Assembly (NCBI GenBank): GCA_013399695.1
Contig: VXAU01002502.1
Span: 1,344,735-1,408,734, forward strand
Reading direction: 5' to 3'
Source: Formicarius rufipectus
Taxonomy: Eukaryota > Chordata > Aves > Passeriformes > Formicariidae
DNA: 64,000 bases
Positions within the stretch are counted from its first letter, which is position 1. The number at the start of each line of letters is the position of its first letter. The notes beneath the pieces were generated by a model. The model saw only the letters and a program-made list of their open reading frames with translations. It searched no databases and had not been told where the DNA came from. The position numbers and the translations under genes were made by a program. Below, one piece after another: positions 39,301 through 51,479 of this stretch.

Positions 39301-40124
39301 AGCACTTTAGGCTATGTATAACCTTTTTCATAGAACTTCTATATAATTAGCCAACAGTCACAAAGATATTATTGTTTCCACTGCTGTCCCATCATATTCT
39401 AGAAGCAGAACAGGCACATCTTTCAATTCAAATGAACACTACATGATGATCTTTCACTGTTTAAACTCCTAAGTCAGATAGATACCTAACTTTGTTTTCA
39501 TTTTCCTACAGTAGTTTTTGGGGTGGGTCTTTTTTAAAACATATTCAAATCTACATTTCTGTCAGTATTAAAAACACAAGTGTATCTTCCATTGTCAAAA
39601 CATTGCACTGCAATTTATTTTTGTTCAGTATTTTAGACTTTGATAATTTTTTTTTTACCTGAATAGAACCACCTTAAGCAAAGTACCCCGAATAAGAATT
39701 CAAGAATAACGAACCATTGTGATCAGTTCCAAACAAATACATCAGTACAGCAAAAAAAAAAATAAAAGACTTTCAGAATATTTCACTCTGTCCTGCACCT
39801 GTGACATCATTTTTTTTGTATCCTGTCCAAATATAGTACCAAAACCTGTACCAAAAACTATGAGCAACCCACAGAAAATAATGTTTGCAGAGATGGGTTG
39901 CACAACAGAAAAATCAGAATCCATCCACGGGTCAACTTACTATAGCACAGACATAGCCTACCAAGTTTGTTATTTAAAAAGTTTCTGATTAAGGCTACTT
40001 TCACCTCATAAATATTAGGAATTCTCTACCCAGGAATATCAGGTATTTCACTGCAGTTTTGTAGAGGTAGGTGAGAAGACACCGCAAGACATCAGAACAA
40101 CATGTCATATCCCTTTCATTTCAG
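30350..40124. other. Nearly 10 kb of unique DNA without a recognised gene
   Basis: AT-rich sequence with no CR1 or LTR recognised, consistent with a long intron or intergenic DNA. It contains A runs at 33093-33114 and 34542-34570, a T/G-rich tract at 34720-34799 and a single N at 34638. Small pyrimidine-rich acceptor-like sites (33557, 34489, 36516, 38260) are not followed by useful open segments. Confidence 0.5.
34720..34799. repeat. T/G-rich low-complexity tract
   Basis: A run of seven G is followed by T runs broken by G (tttgtttgg units) for about 80 bases. Same type as the tracts at 13887 and 49681. Confidence 0.88.
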
Positions 40125-40237
40125 GTGTTTACTTAATCAAAGTCCAGACATTTGTGTTTATCTGATTTATGGAGGCTATTTTAACTTAGGTCAAGATGAC
40201 ACACATAACAAGTATGAAGGAGAAATAGATTTCTCTG
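40125..40237 (+). CDS. Candidate internal coding exon, best splice signals in the window
   Basis: The acceptor is catatccctttcatttcag, ending at 40124. The donor is TCTCTG|GTAAGT, starting at 40238. The 113 bases have one open frame, entered after one base. It gives 37 codons beginning CLLNQSPDICVYLIYGGYFN and ending in KYEGEIDFS plus one leftover base, so entry needs phase 2 and exit is phase 1. The entry phase matches the donor at 15020 (CA + G gives Gln). The short KYEGEIDFS stretch loosely resembles one strand of a MORN repeat (Y-x-G-x-x), which is too little for a call. An exon of usual length with both strong sites is suggestive, but identity is unknown and chance is not excluded. Confidence 0.33.
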
Positions 40238-40640
40238 GTAAGTAACTGAACAGCCAGAAACCAAAGTTTCATGGGACATCAATGCAATTTAAAATCTTCA
40301 GTAAACTTTTACAGGAAGTCTGAGGAACTCACTGTTCAAATCTGTGTCTGCTATGTTCAATCTATATAGATTACTATAAAATTGGCCTGCAGTTTAAATC
40401 ACTGTAGCGGGCATAGCTTTTGTATAAAATACCTATGGAGAACATCACCGTTAAAAGAAATGAGGATTTTACAGCCAATGTAACACTCCAAAAACACTTG
40501 AAATGATTCCTTCATGTTCTGAATATGAGACATATGTATTCACCTATTACATTCGTTCCAATGTTTATCCTGAAGACATGTTACTTGACAGAATCACTCT
40601 AATTAGGTTGTTTTTGAAAGCTTATGCAGTTCTTTCAAGA

Positions 40641-40690
40641 GAAAAAGTGAAAAACAAAACAAATTAAAAAAAAAACAACAAACAAAAAAC
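40641..40690. repeat. A/C-rich low-complexity tract
   Basis: About 50 bases of A runs broken by C and a few other bases (aaaacaaaac, aaaaaaaaaacaacaaacaaaaaacc). Same family of tracts as at 27586. Confidence 0.85.
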
Positions 40691-41602
40691 CTTCGGGATA
40701 GTGGAATAAGTAGTTCAAGAGCGTAAGAGTAATAAATGTAAAAAATTTGGAATGTCTTCTCATCTCACATCACTGTGTGACATAGTTCCTTCTCTTCCAA
40801 GTTATTTTGAGACAGTAAGATTGGACCTTACAAGCAGTCATTGCTGACTGTGACATCAGCTAAATGAAGGAGAGAAATATGTTTCCTAAATATGGCAAAA
40901 GTATTTCTTTGAATATTTCTTTTTCTCAGTGTAAAATATCCCCACAACAATATGTATAAAGCATAATTTTTTAACTTCTTTGATAAAGACCAATGTACCT
41001 TATACATTGTTGCTGGATTTACATAATGCAAGTAAACTAACACTCAATTTGCCTTTTTTAAATAATCTGAGTGTCTGCATATGTCGTATTGCCAAATGCA
41101 ATAGTAATCCTCTTTGCTGCTACATGTAAGGCTCTGACAACTTTAAGGTCTTGTTTGACCCCTGATGTTTACTTTGTTGGTCTGTAGGGATCTGTGCAGG
41201 CACTTAACACAGGCTACTTTAGAACAAGGCTGCAGCTGCAACTTGGAAGACTAAAATTGTGAACCCATTTTTCATTCTGACAGTGAGAAGAAAGATGTTT
41301 TTGACCGTCTAAACAGAAGCTTACAATGTTTAATGTAAGACCCCATTTGACATCTGATAGTTTCTTTAGAACTAATACCAAAGAAGGATCCTTTAGTGTT
41401 CTGTGCCACACAACTATGTCTCCAGGCTTACTTCTCAAATAAAAGTGCTCACTATGGAGGGAGTGGAAAAAGGGTACCCAGAGTGGATGTGTTTCATGAA
41501 ACAAAGGAATATTTCTGAGGCTACAAGTTACTACAATCACATGAATTTCTTTGATGTTGTTCAAAACATGTAACCAAAAACTTTTATATTTTTAACTAAA
41601 TA

Positions 41603-41608
41603 GGTCCA
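41603..41608 (+). repeat. Target site duplication, left copy (GGTCCA)
   Basis: GGTCCA directly precedes the LTR start at 41609 and is repeated exactly at 42172-42177 after the LTR end. A 6-bp duplication is the usual size for alpha- and betaretrovirus-like (class II, ERVK-type) integrations. Confidence 0.88.
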
Positions 41609-41860
41609 TGTGGGGGGGAGGCACCTGTAAGGAGCACCTGTCAGGGACTGCCGATCCAGGACATCGGGAGAAGATGATTTGTACCAATGGATGAAACTGT
41701 CTGCTGCTAACTAGAGACTGCCACAACCACCAGCTACGCATCCTCATAGAGCTGTTGTTTTTTAAAGTTTTTATACTGTTCTGGTGTTATAGTTAGGATA
41801 GAAGATGTATTAGATAGACAATAATTACTGTTCGATTACTTTTGTATGTTCAATTGTTCT

Positions 41861-41990
41861 GATTGGTTCTGGGAACCCCAGTTACAGCCCTCTGATTGGT
41901 CCTTGTACCCCTGAAACCCCACAGGCTGGCCGGTGGCACAGTGCAGCACCACCATACAAGGCTAAGCCACCCCTAATTTTCCCTTATAAG
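41861..41990 (+). promoter_or_regulatory. LTR U3 promoter elements (CCAAT boxes, TATA-like box)
   Basis: Within the LTR, GATTGGTT at 41861 and GATTGGTC at 41893 are inverted CCAAT boxes, and TTATAAG at 41984-41990 is a TATA-like box. Spacing to the AATAAA at 42095 fits a short R region beginning near 42010-42020. The LTR may still act as a plus-strand promoter into the DNA to its right. Confidence 0.55.
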
Positions 41991-42094
41991 TTATGAACCC
42001 TCCTTCTCTTTTCCTTTCTTGTTGCAATCCGCCCCAACTCCACTCAAGTTCTAGAATCCTCCGACCGAACCCTGTAAGAGTCCTATATACCCCT

Positions 42095-42100
42095 AATAAA
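42095..42100 (+). terminator. LTR polyadenylation signal AATAAA
   Basis: AATAAA lies about 105 bases after the TATA-like box and about 71 bases before the LTR end, as expected for the R/U5 border. GT-rich sequence follows (cttgttcacaccctcctctgtgtgg). Confidence 0.65.
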
Positions 42101-42171
42101 CCGTTCACACTTGTTCACACCCTCCTCTGTGTGGACCATTCCTTTTTTCCCCCCCTCGGCGGACCGCGACA

Positions 42172-42177
42172 GGTCCA
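42172..42177 (+). repeat. Target site duplication, right copy (GGTCCA)
   Basis: Exact copy of 41603-41608, directly after the LTR terminal ACA. Confidence 0.88.
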
Positions 42178-42179
42178 CC

Positions 42180-44290
42180 CTACACTACTGCCTTCTTTCC
42201 ACTGCACAGGCTTGGGCCTTCATCGCTATAAATGTATTTATGGTACTGCCCACAAAAATAAAACACTGTATTAGTGTGGACACAGAGTCCTGCTGAACAA
42301 AACACCAGCCATTTGGACCTATCCTACCTACAAGACATTTTCTAGCAAACTTAGTGTTTGAAAATACCCTTCATACCAGAAGTCCTGCTGTGGAAAGCAA
42401 TTTTGTTAGTATTTGCAGTTTGTAATCTATAAAGAAATTCAGACCCTTTATATTCTGACTATCTGATGCTCTCTGAAAAATCTTTTCCTTTAAAAGCATT
42501 TTTCAATACAGCATCTGAGGAAACTTTAAAAAAAAATCATTTCTCAGTCTCTCTATTTTTTTAAGAATTGGATTCAATTGAGCTTTAACAATTTTGTAAG
42601 ACACAATGGGGGGAAACTACTTTCATCAGTAACTTTACATGAAAGCCAACTTCAGTGCCTCCAGTACTTCTGTTTCTGCTGTGGGGACAACTTCTGTAAT
42701 CCACTTTTTGTCATCTGAGAATAGCCAAGGGCTTTTTAAAAAGCAACCTTTTCTGATTTTTATTTTATTTTGCTCAGTTAAAAAAAAAAAAAGTTATTCT
42801 TGTTCAGATCTGCAGATTTTATAACAGTTTTCTATAAAGTGGCTTTTAATTTTTAACAAGTCCTACATAATAATTTTTAGTGCTTTCAAATGTGAGATTA
42901 GATACTGGTCTTTTTTACTCTCATTGCAGCAGCATTTGTAATTTCTTATGTATCTCAGAATTGTGTTAACAGAGTTAAGAGACAACCTGGTATATACAAT
43001 ATGCACTACTATATGAAACTTAGTGACCTTCAAAAGCTCACTGCTCTCTGAAAATGCTGCAAGAATTTCTGCAGTATATTTTCTATCTTGTTGGGGTTTT
43101 TTAGGGAGATGCTCATATCTTATCAAGCAAAATTTTAGAGCCTTTTTGCACATTTGTGTATCCATTTAGTTTTGTCTGATGTATTTATATATAAATTCAT
43201 TAGTAAATAAATTCAAAAATAGATGGAATTTGTTTCCATTCCTGTGATACTGTTTGTCAACATCTAGAGTATATTCATGACTGAATAGTTTAATACAATT
43301 AGAACTGGATCACTTTAAGAGTAGACCTTAGCATAGAACAAATCATAATTAATACAGAAAAAAATCCATAGAAAAATTATACTGTCTTGTGGCCAAAAGT
43401 AGTAACTTGCTCAGCTCTTCCATACACTTAAATTGTTTCCTGTACACCAGGTATTCCTGTTATTTGGCCTACAGATGGCTGAAATAGAATAAGATGCAGC
43501 TGAAACTGTAACTTAAGTATCTGAAACTGTTGACAACTGTAGCTAAATATTTCCATCCTTTCATTTCACATATGTTGAGTCTTCAGGCTTTATCAGCTCC
43601 TGCATGATACCTAATGAAACAGTCCAAACTGTGACAGGCTACAGAAACTTCCCCAGAACCATTTACATGCCCAATCCTGAAATACCTGTGTTCTGTCTTC
43701 ATTCCCCAGCCAGACTTAACACAGGAAATGTTCTATCAGGACACCTTCTTACAATGATACCACACGGTCTCCTTACTGGCACAACCAGAAGCAGTGAATG
43801 TTTGATAGTACTGAGCAAATTGACAGTGAAGAGGACTCCTGAGTCATGGTTAGTTCTCCCTGATGAGTCTCTCAGCTGCTTTTGCAGGGTCCACCAGGAG
43901 AGCAAGCAGCATGAAGGCAGTCCACGTAAAACACGCCTTAAGACAGTGACAGTGCTGCTCACCTCTTTCCCCAGAGGACCCACTGGTGAAACCAGTCTTC
44001 TCTTATGGCATGGATGCTCTACTCTCTTGCTTCCCATTAGTGTGTTCGAATCATCAACTTATATGTGTTTCTGCTGGGTTTGGCTTTTTATTCCTTGTTT
44101 TTAACAACAGCAATTAGAAAAGACCAAGATCTCAATCCCCTTCCTTCCAAATGAGCATACCAAAACCACAACTGTCACTCCCTTTGAATCTGCCATATTA
44201 GTTCCAAGTCATGTAGAGCTCTTTTACTAGACTCCACCTCATCAACTACAAGCAATACTGCCAGCATTGATCTCATTTCCTATACAAAAA
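42180..44290. other. Unique DNA, no gene recognised
   Basis: Includes a 166-codon open frame on the plus strand (43604-44104), overlapped by a 113-codon frame on the minus strand. Neither shows recognisable motifs or splice context. The local base composition is simply less AT-rich, which lengthens chance frames. Confidence 0.45.
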
Positions 44291-44300
44291 AATGACACAG

Positions 44301-45620
44301 TCAAGATGGGATTTGACCTATGTCACTGAAATTAGTATCAATATGCACTGTTGCTTGGACACTGAACAACAAAGTCTGGAAAGCCTCATTATTGTGCTGT
44401 AAAGCAACACTGAGTAACTTCTCCTTTACCTTATTGCCTGGGTGTCTCAAAGCCTTTACTGTTGATCCAGGGTTTGTAGTGAAGGCCTCAGTAGTAATCC
44501 ATGAATCCAGTTTTCATCCCATATGACAGTACTGCAAAAAGGCACTCTCCTGATAAACTGATCCTAAGTCATCAACAGGTGTCTTCACCTGCCAGAGTTG
44601 TTGTTTCAGTAGGGCATCACATAATCCTCACACTTAGCGACAACACATTTAAGCAGCTGTGAATCAGAAAGCCATGAGGATTTCAAAAGCAAGTGGTTTC
44701 CCTCTGTTGAAATGTACAGGTCTTTTCACTTCTGGAAGTGTTCAAAAGCTATAAGGTTTTTAAGAAGTTTTTTAGATAACCCCTGGATAATTCTGAGAGT
44801 AGAAGTCTTTTCAAGAATTCTGTACTTCTTCTGAAGCTGGACATATACCTGTTCCTTTGTAAGGAAATCAAGTTGTTTCTGTCACAGCAAGCAGTTCTCA
44901 ACAAGCTTTACATCCTATTTCCCACCCTCACTGTATGCTAGACAATTTAACATGTTTCTCTCACAGTGACTGTACACAAGGATAATAAATGATGAGCCAT
45001 TCCAAATCCTGCCGCGCCTCTGGCATTTTCCTCTTGATGATCTCAAGAGCATTATTAACACCAAATATATACCTGTGGCTAAAAGATAAAATAGCAAAGT
45101 ACCTTCTTCTCTTGGAAGAGTGCCTTGCAGCACAGAACTCATTAATCTCCCAGCTATTTTGTTTGGGTGCTGCCATCTACACATTTAAGAACTACTCTAT
45201 ATTTCATCTGATGCACAAAGCAACACTCCATGAAACGAGTTTCTTTCTACAACACTCCCTTCCTGAATCTTCTGGAGCTGGAAGTGCTTTATTGTAAAAT
45301 TTTCATTTAATCTTAATTGAACATCTACCAAGGTATGACAGAAGCACTATTTCCCTGAGATCAATAAGACCAACTTTTTCAAAGTCCCAGTGTAGAAAAG
45401 TGCCAAGTTATAAGTTTGTTGGTATAGTCAGCCAGTCCCAGAGCATCCCTGACCCCCCTTCCACTACTACCAAATGATTAGGCATCAACTTCACCATTTT
45501 CTTGTTACAGAGAATGGTTTTGCAATTCAAGAATGCTGGGCAACATCTGTTGAAGTTGCTACTGACTCTCTCTTCTTACATGTCTCAGTCTGCTTCCCCT
45601 GGCAATGATAATGGCAAATA
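44301..45620 (-). pseudogene. Possible decayed coding sequence, unidentified
   Basis: Minus-strand frames read like protein over several blocks broken by a few stops and frame changes. One is a 71-codon block from 44514 to 44302 (with STVKALRHPGNKVKEKLLSV). A second runs from about 45176 to 44961 (with YIFGVNNALEIIKRKMPE). A third, at about 45540-45420, is in the same frame as the second. Stops interrupt at irregular places, so it cannot encode an intact protein. If real, the near-contiguity without introns would suit a retrocopy or an old transposon gene, but no poly-A relic, terminal repeat or recognisable family was found. Frames of this length also occur by chance in DNA of this composition. 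Confidence 0.18.
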
Positions 45621-48539
45621 GAAACAAAAGATGGACACATCAAAAGGGAGGAAATGAGCAAAATTTATGCATTGGGTTGAAGTTCAACAGAAGTGAAGAC
45701 AAAAGAACAGGTACGCAGATGAACATCCCTGATATTGGTCTCACCAATCCTTCTAATGTCCCTGCAAACTTGCTCAACTAATCTTTGCTCAATTTTGTAT
45801 GTTGTCAGCAAACAAGTAATAGTAGCTGCAAAGCATTCATAAAAAGGTTGGCATTCAAATCTCTAGATGATAATGCAATAACAGTGGAACAACCTTGCTT
45901 TTTCCCTTGTCTATTTATTACAGCAAGGCTAGCAAGGAACCTTTCCTAGTGGAGAGTGCCAGCTTGGAGGGCAGAGTTAAATAAAATTTAATGAACTCAT
46001 CCAGTTAGAAAAAACAGAGGGGTGAAAGTGAAAGGCAACAACTTCAGATAGAGATTAGAATCAATCAGAGAAACTACTACCATTTGGAAAGCAGTCCTGG
46101 CTGGACCTCTTCTGCCTCATTGTGCCTCAGGAAGGGTTTAGGGCTGCAAATTTCTTCACAGAACTTTTCACCATAATTTGCTTTTACACTTTTAGGTTAC
46201 TTCTGCATTTCCAGTCTAGAAAGCATTGCCAGGACTGACACCACTCACCTCTCAGAGTCATTCTGGCATCTCAATAACCCAGGGGAAAGGCTAAGAGAGG
46301 AAAATAAATACAAATGTAGTGAAATAAACTCTAATCTGCAGAACTGTGTGTCCCATATGGCATGCTGCAAACACACTGTATCTATCCTCATCCTAGAAAA
46401 CATTGTCTCCCTGGTCACCAAATTTCAAACAACATATCAAATTTTCTTGTTGCTCTATGACAAGCAGATTAAACCCCTCTTTTGCTGTCTATTTATCCTT
46501 CACCTGACTGTTGTCAACTTGCTTCTGCTTAGTTTGGATTAGTTCATAATGCCAACCTAGGCTGCAAATGTAACAATTTCCCCAACCTCAGTACAACTGC
46601 CAGCATTGCAGTGGGAAACTCCCATGGCTCTGCTCTGCTCCCGGTCACATAGTTTTTCTCTCCTCGACTGAGTGTCTCCAGCACCACTATTCATTTTTGA
46701 AACAATCTTATTCCAGGTCCTGTTCCAGGAGTCTTTTTATTCTTTCGTACCAACATTTCTCCTCATTAAACCACCAACATACAGGATTTCACTCTGGCCA
46801 GTTCAGTTTAATCATATTCTGCTTAATATTTAGCCCCTTTACCCAAATAAGAAGGCTAATCTTTTGGACACCTCTCTCTGCAATGAGGTCCTGCTTCAGA
46901 TTAAGGTGGAACATATGAAAATGGAAACTTGTAGATTTGGACCAGGACTGAAGTCACACACATGTGAAGATCATCTTTGGCTAAAAAACACCAGGGCACA
47001 TACAAACCCTCTAATCTTATTTCCTGTATCAAATAAAAATTAGGCATCATTATGCTTGTTAGAATGTAAAACTTGATTCAGCTCCACTTCCTAGATGAAG
47101 TAACATGACCCTAACAAATGATCCACTGAAATCTTTCAAACTACACTGTCATTTTTCCCAATTTCACTCACTTTCGTGTGGCTAATAACTGAAAAATATG
47201 TTATTGTAAAACATAATGTTGCATTTGGCTCTCCCCATGTACATTTTCCTCAGTGCAGTGGATCACACTGTTTATTTCTGTATTCCTCGGTCCAAGACAA
47301 GAATTTAAAAATTCTGTATTTGCAATCATGAAGTTCTATAAACTTATAAAGTCTACTTAATGATTTTTTACCATTTTATTAACTTGAAAACTATTATGTA
47401 GCTACATTACCCACCTTTGTTACTATACATTAGGAAGGTTTTGCCCTCAAGAAAACAGCAACTAAACTGTCCTTGAGGTGCTTCTGTTTATCATTCTCAG
47501 ATTTGCAACAATTCCTGCCAAATCAGTCCTCCTTTGTTCCCGGAGCTTTTAGCTCATCTAGTAGAAAAGTGCTCTCATCAATTGTGCTTCATTTGGGGAT
47601 AAAATATTCATCAAACTATCAAACCATTACTATTTCATTACCATTTACATAATTTTTGCACTTAAATGCTGAGGTTTTAAGTATTTGTTCTGTGTTCATC
47701 CCCTTGACACACACAGAGGCAGCAATGCTGTCCTTCTGTGCCCTGTGCTTTCAGCTCTGTGGCTATCCTGTAGCAAGCAGGTCAAACATTCCTCCCTGTC
47801 AGGGCAAGCTCCTGAACAGCTAAACACAAAACCTTCAGGTGATCCATTTCTTCTTTCATCCTAAATATAAAGTAACAGCTTTATTTCACTAAACAATTCC
47901 TTTTGGACGTACATCTGACTTAGTCACTAACCTTACAGCTCACAAATGCTCCAGGTTCCACATGTAACTTATTGAACATGTTTTTCTCTGCCACTGAACT
48001 GGAAAACACTTAATACAACTGCATTGTGGATAAAGAGGGGGCAGGGGGAGGAACAAACAAACCCTGCTGCTAAACATCAAATAATTAGCTAATTTTAAAA
48101 AAGAAAACCAAACTCACAAAACTCCATCAAAGCAACCTTTCTGTAGAATGCTACTTGTCTCTACAAGTTTCTTACTCATAATAATGTTTAAAAAAAGCTA
48201 ATCCCACTCTAAAACTTGGAGCTATCTCAACTTTATTGGTGATGCTTCTCCACATTAGTACTTCACAACCACCACTTTAACAGTCACTGAAATTAAGTTA
48301 ACAAGCTGTACTTCACAACTTCTAGTCACGTGTTTCTGGATTTATCTAAAGAGAACTCAGCCCCTACAAGAGTGGCCTCCTTTAAGACTCTAATAAATTA
48401 TGCCTAGGCTCTCTGTATATAATTTTTACTAAATTCATCTGCCCTTTCAAAGAAACCAAACAGACCCTCACTCATTCACCAACTGAAATTCAGCCTGTAC
48501 TTTTTGGCAGACAAGCACAGACAAAACAGATGGAGATGA

Positions 48540-48607
48540 AAAAAGAAAGGAGGGGAAAAAACAAACAAAAACCAACCAAACAAAAACAAACAAACAAACA
48601 AAAAACA
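48540..48607. repeat. A/C-rich low-complexity tract
   Basis: AAAC/AACC-type units (aaacaaacaaacaaaaaacaacc) over about 65 bases, of the same composition as the tract at 27586-27815. Confidence 0.88.
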
Positions 48608-49680
48608 ACCTTGATTTTGTATTTCTCCAGGAGCCAGTTCTGCCAGATCTTTTGTGGCTTTTCTCACAGTTGTTTTACTGAGATACTGTTGTTCACATCC
48701 ATTGACAACAGTCAAAAAAAAGTCCTCATTCATAACAAGCTTAATGTCTCAGCCAGAACCCGACTCCTCCAAGTGGGAGTTAATATCACTGAGCATCAGA
48801 ATAATTCAGGACCTAACTTTTGGGGCTGTACTTGTGATGAGCTCACTAACTCAGTGGTACTGCCCATGAGCAGCACCTGCTCTTACAGATTTGAAGATGA
48901 GCATTTCTCTCAGCAACAGAACTCACTGTGTTCTTGCAGACACAACAAAAAAAGTCATCACTTAATCTTTCTTGTAAGAGGTGTGTGTGTGTGCATGGGG
49001 AGAAGAACAACACACATGCACTAGATTTCCAAATCTTTTGAATGGTATCATCTTCCAGCAGAAAAAAAAATAAATCCATGTTTCATTTTTCTTTGAAATC
49101 CTAGAAGGCTCCTCAATGTCCTCCTTTGCCATTTGCTGTTTTTCTCCCTTAGCACTGGTACATAAAAATCTCTACATATTTCTTTGCTACTGGGAATTGC
49201 CAAATTATCATGAGATTGTACTACATCATATAGGTGTCCTTGCAGAAGAAAATGAGTACCAGATACCTAAAATTCATAACTCCAGAAGAATTTTTAGAAA
49301 GTTTCCTTAAGTTAAAATAAAGTTGAACTCAAAAGGAAAACCTGATTTCATTATCATTTTTTACCTTTCTCACAGAAGAATTCTTTTACTGAACTTATGA
49401 AGTGAGTTTAAACTGGCCACACCACTTCTATCCAAACCTATAATCTTACTCTATCCCAACACATTCCCTCCTTAGAAGTTCTTTTGTTAGGAGGGGTTGG
49501 TTTGTTTGGGGGTGCACTGCTTGTGATGTATGAAGTGAAACTAAATCAATGTTACATATAAATCAGTAAGTACTTTCAAACACACATACTTGTTTTCCCT
49601 TCTGCAAGTTAGGAAAAGCATAATTTTCTCATCAGTGCAGTAAAACTACTGTGGTTATAACAGAAAAATGTAAATATTTT

Positions 49681-49750
49681 TGAAATTTTTTTTTATTTTG
49701 TTTGTTTTTGTTTTGTTGGGGGTTTTTGTTTGTTTGTTGTTGTTGTTGGA
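49681..49750. repeat. T/G-rich low-complexity tract
   Basis: T runs broken by G, then TGT trinucleotide units (tttgtttgtttgttgttgttg). Confidence 0.88.
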
Positions 49751-51236
49751 GATATCATTGTGTAGGTTTCGTGTTAAGAAAAAACTATACAGACTTCTAT
49801 CATACATATAATGCATTTCAGTATAACTACAGTAAAACCTGTATCCCAGCCCCCTATATAAAAGATAAAATTTTGAACTGCATAATTTTGCCAATTAGTT
49901 CAAGGCAAATTCAATTCATATGGTACCCTGTTGAGTTCAACAGTTGTACCAGTCATACATATGAGTAAAATTATTTGTTTTTCTTCTAGTGAGATAATTT
50001 TTTTTTCTGCTTTAGACTTGTAACTTTCCTGAGAATACTTAGTAGAGTATTTCAAAAGTATCAGAGAATATACTACAAGAGAGAAACAATCTCGGAGAGG
50101 GTGGGGGGGAAGGAGACTATATTAATGATGAGAAGAGTATTCGCTTTGATTGGAAGAACTATTTATCATCACCTATATTTTATCTACTAGTCAGTCCAGG
50201 CATATGATTCCCAGAGGTATGTCTTTGTCAGCATCATGCTACAAGGCAGTAGATAATGCCAAGCAGAACTGTAGTTAAAATTCTTATTATGTGCTGGTTT
50301 TCCTACTGTTGCCTCTAAGGCAGAAAGAGACCACTGAGTGGTTCTGTATTGAAGCTTTCAAACGTAATTTCAGCCTAATGTTCTGCATTAATATGAGGCA
50401 TCCCTGAGTGCTCTGCTCTACTAGGCAGTGAAAGAATGGCTCAGGTACCGTGAGAACCACACCTGTGGTCTGATGTGGAAATGGATTTACACTGCAAAGC
50501 CACTGGTGAAACAGTTTAAGGAGTGATGAGAAGAAGGTTCCACCACAAAAATGGTGGAGCCAATTTATGTAGACATATTGACAGTACTCCAAAGAGAAAG
50601 CAAACAAATTAACCTAGCATTCACACTTCTACAGAAGTTGCTAAATTATCTTCAATACAGGTGAACATGGATATTAACCTTTACTGTGAGCACAAAATTT
50701 ACTCATTCAGCTATGGTATGTTTTATAACTTTGAAAGGAGATCTCCCAAGCAGATACTGATTTTAGACCTGCAAGTTTTCTAGGAACTGATCATACTGCT
50801 TGCAATTGCATAATTATAAATTAATCCCCAGAGCAGAATATGTTTAATTTTCTTTTTCCTCTCCACAAGTATAATTTTTTTTTTCAGTCCCAGTGTCTCA
50901 ACAAAAAAAAGATATCATTTCAAAAAAGATATTACCACTTCAATTTTTTTGTATGGAAAATGCATAGCTTTTCCTCAAATATAATGTATAAAATCATCTT
51001 TCTTTTCAAAATAATAATGATGTTATAACATATCAACACAATTACATATATTCAACTGTGAATATTTTCCTTATTTTATCCTTAGCCACATTACATTCTG
51101 CAAAAAGTTTCAGCAACATCCAATTCTGGTTTCTTTGCTCCAGAACTGTTCCCCTAGCATGGAATTTCATGAGATGTCTGCTTCTCTACTATGACTCTTT
51201 AATGGATTTCTTAAACATTTTATTATACATCTTTAA

Positions 51237-51478
51237 GGGAAGAGTGAGAGAGGGTAGATTTTAATTAGATATGAGGAAGGAATTCTTCCCTGTGAGGGTG
51301 GTGAGGCCCTGGCACAGGTTGCCCGGAGCGGCTGTGGATGCCCCACCCATGCAAGTGTCCAAGGCCAAACTGAATGGGGGTCTGAGTAACCTGGTCTAGT
51401 AGGAGGTATCCTTGCCTATGGCAGGGGAGCTGGAATTGGATGGTCTTTTAGGTCTCTTTCAACCCAAGCCAGTCTATG
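51237..51478 (+). mobile_element. CR1 LINE 3' end, best preserved copy
   Basis: About 240 bases from the extreme 3' end of CR1 in plus orientation: attagatatgaggaaggaat, gtgagggtggtgaggccctg, gcacaggttgcccggagcgg, ctgtggatgccccacccatg, ccaaggccaaactgaatggg and ggtctctttcaacccaagcc, ending near ctatggctactc. It is closer to consensus than the other copies here, including retained CpGs (cccggagcgg), so it is probably the youngest. Confidence 0.95.
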
Positions 51479-51479
51479 G

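Larger units (their letters stand above)
41609..42171 (+). mobile_element. Solo LTR of a class II (ERVK-like) endogenous retrovirus
   Basis: A 563-base element begins TGT and ends ACA, with identical 6-bp flanking duplications. Its layout is that of a retroviral LTR in plus orientation. The U3 has two GATTGG (inverted CCAAT) boxes at 41861 and 41893. A TATA-like TTATAAG follows at 41984, an AATAAA at 42095, and a C-rich U5 ends in ggcggaccgcgaca. No gag, pol, env, primer-binding site or second LTR flanks it, so it is a solo LTR left by recombination between the two LTRs of a provirus. The exact duplication and clean ends suggest a fairly recent insertion. Class II assignment rests on duplication size and general avian LTR features; the subfamily is not identified. 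Confidence 0.87.
45960..51230. other. Unique DNA with two low-complexity tracts
   Basis: No gene or transposon recognised. It contains the A/C-rich tract at 48540-48607 and the T/G-rich tract at 49681-49750. A segment at about 49477-49564 has strong splice signals on both sides but a stop just before the donor. Confidence 0.45.

Noticed and set aside
41214..41564. 116-codon minus-strand frame next to the solo LTR, considered as retroviral remnant
   Set aside because: It lies outside the duplicated target site, so it cannot be internal to the provirus, and it shows no retroviral motif.
43604..44104. 166-codon plus-strand open frame
   Set aside because: No recognised motif, no splice context, overlapped by equally open minus-strand frames. 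Less AT-rich local composition explains its length.
49477..49564. Segment with a strong acceptor and a GTAAGT donor
   Set aside because: The frame that fits has a stop just before the donor, and much of the segment is T/G-rich simple sequence.
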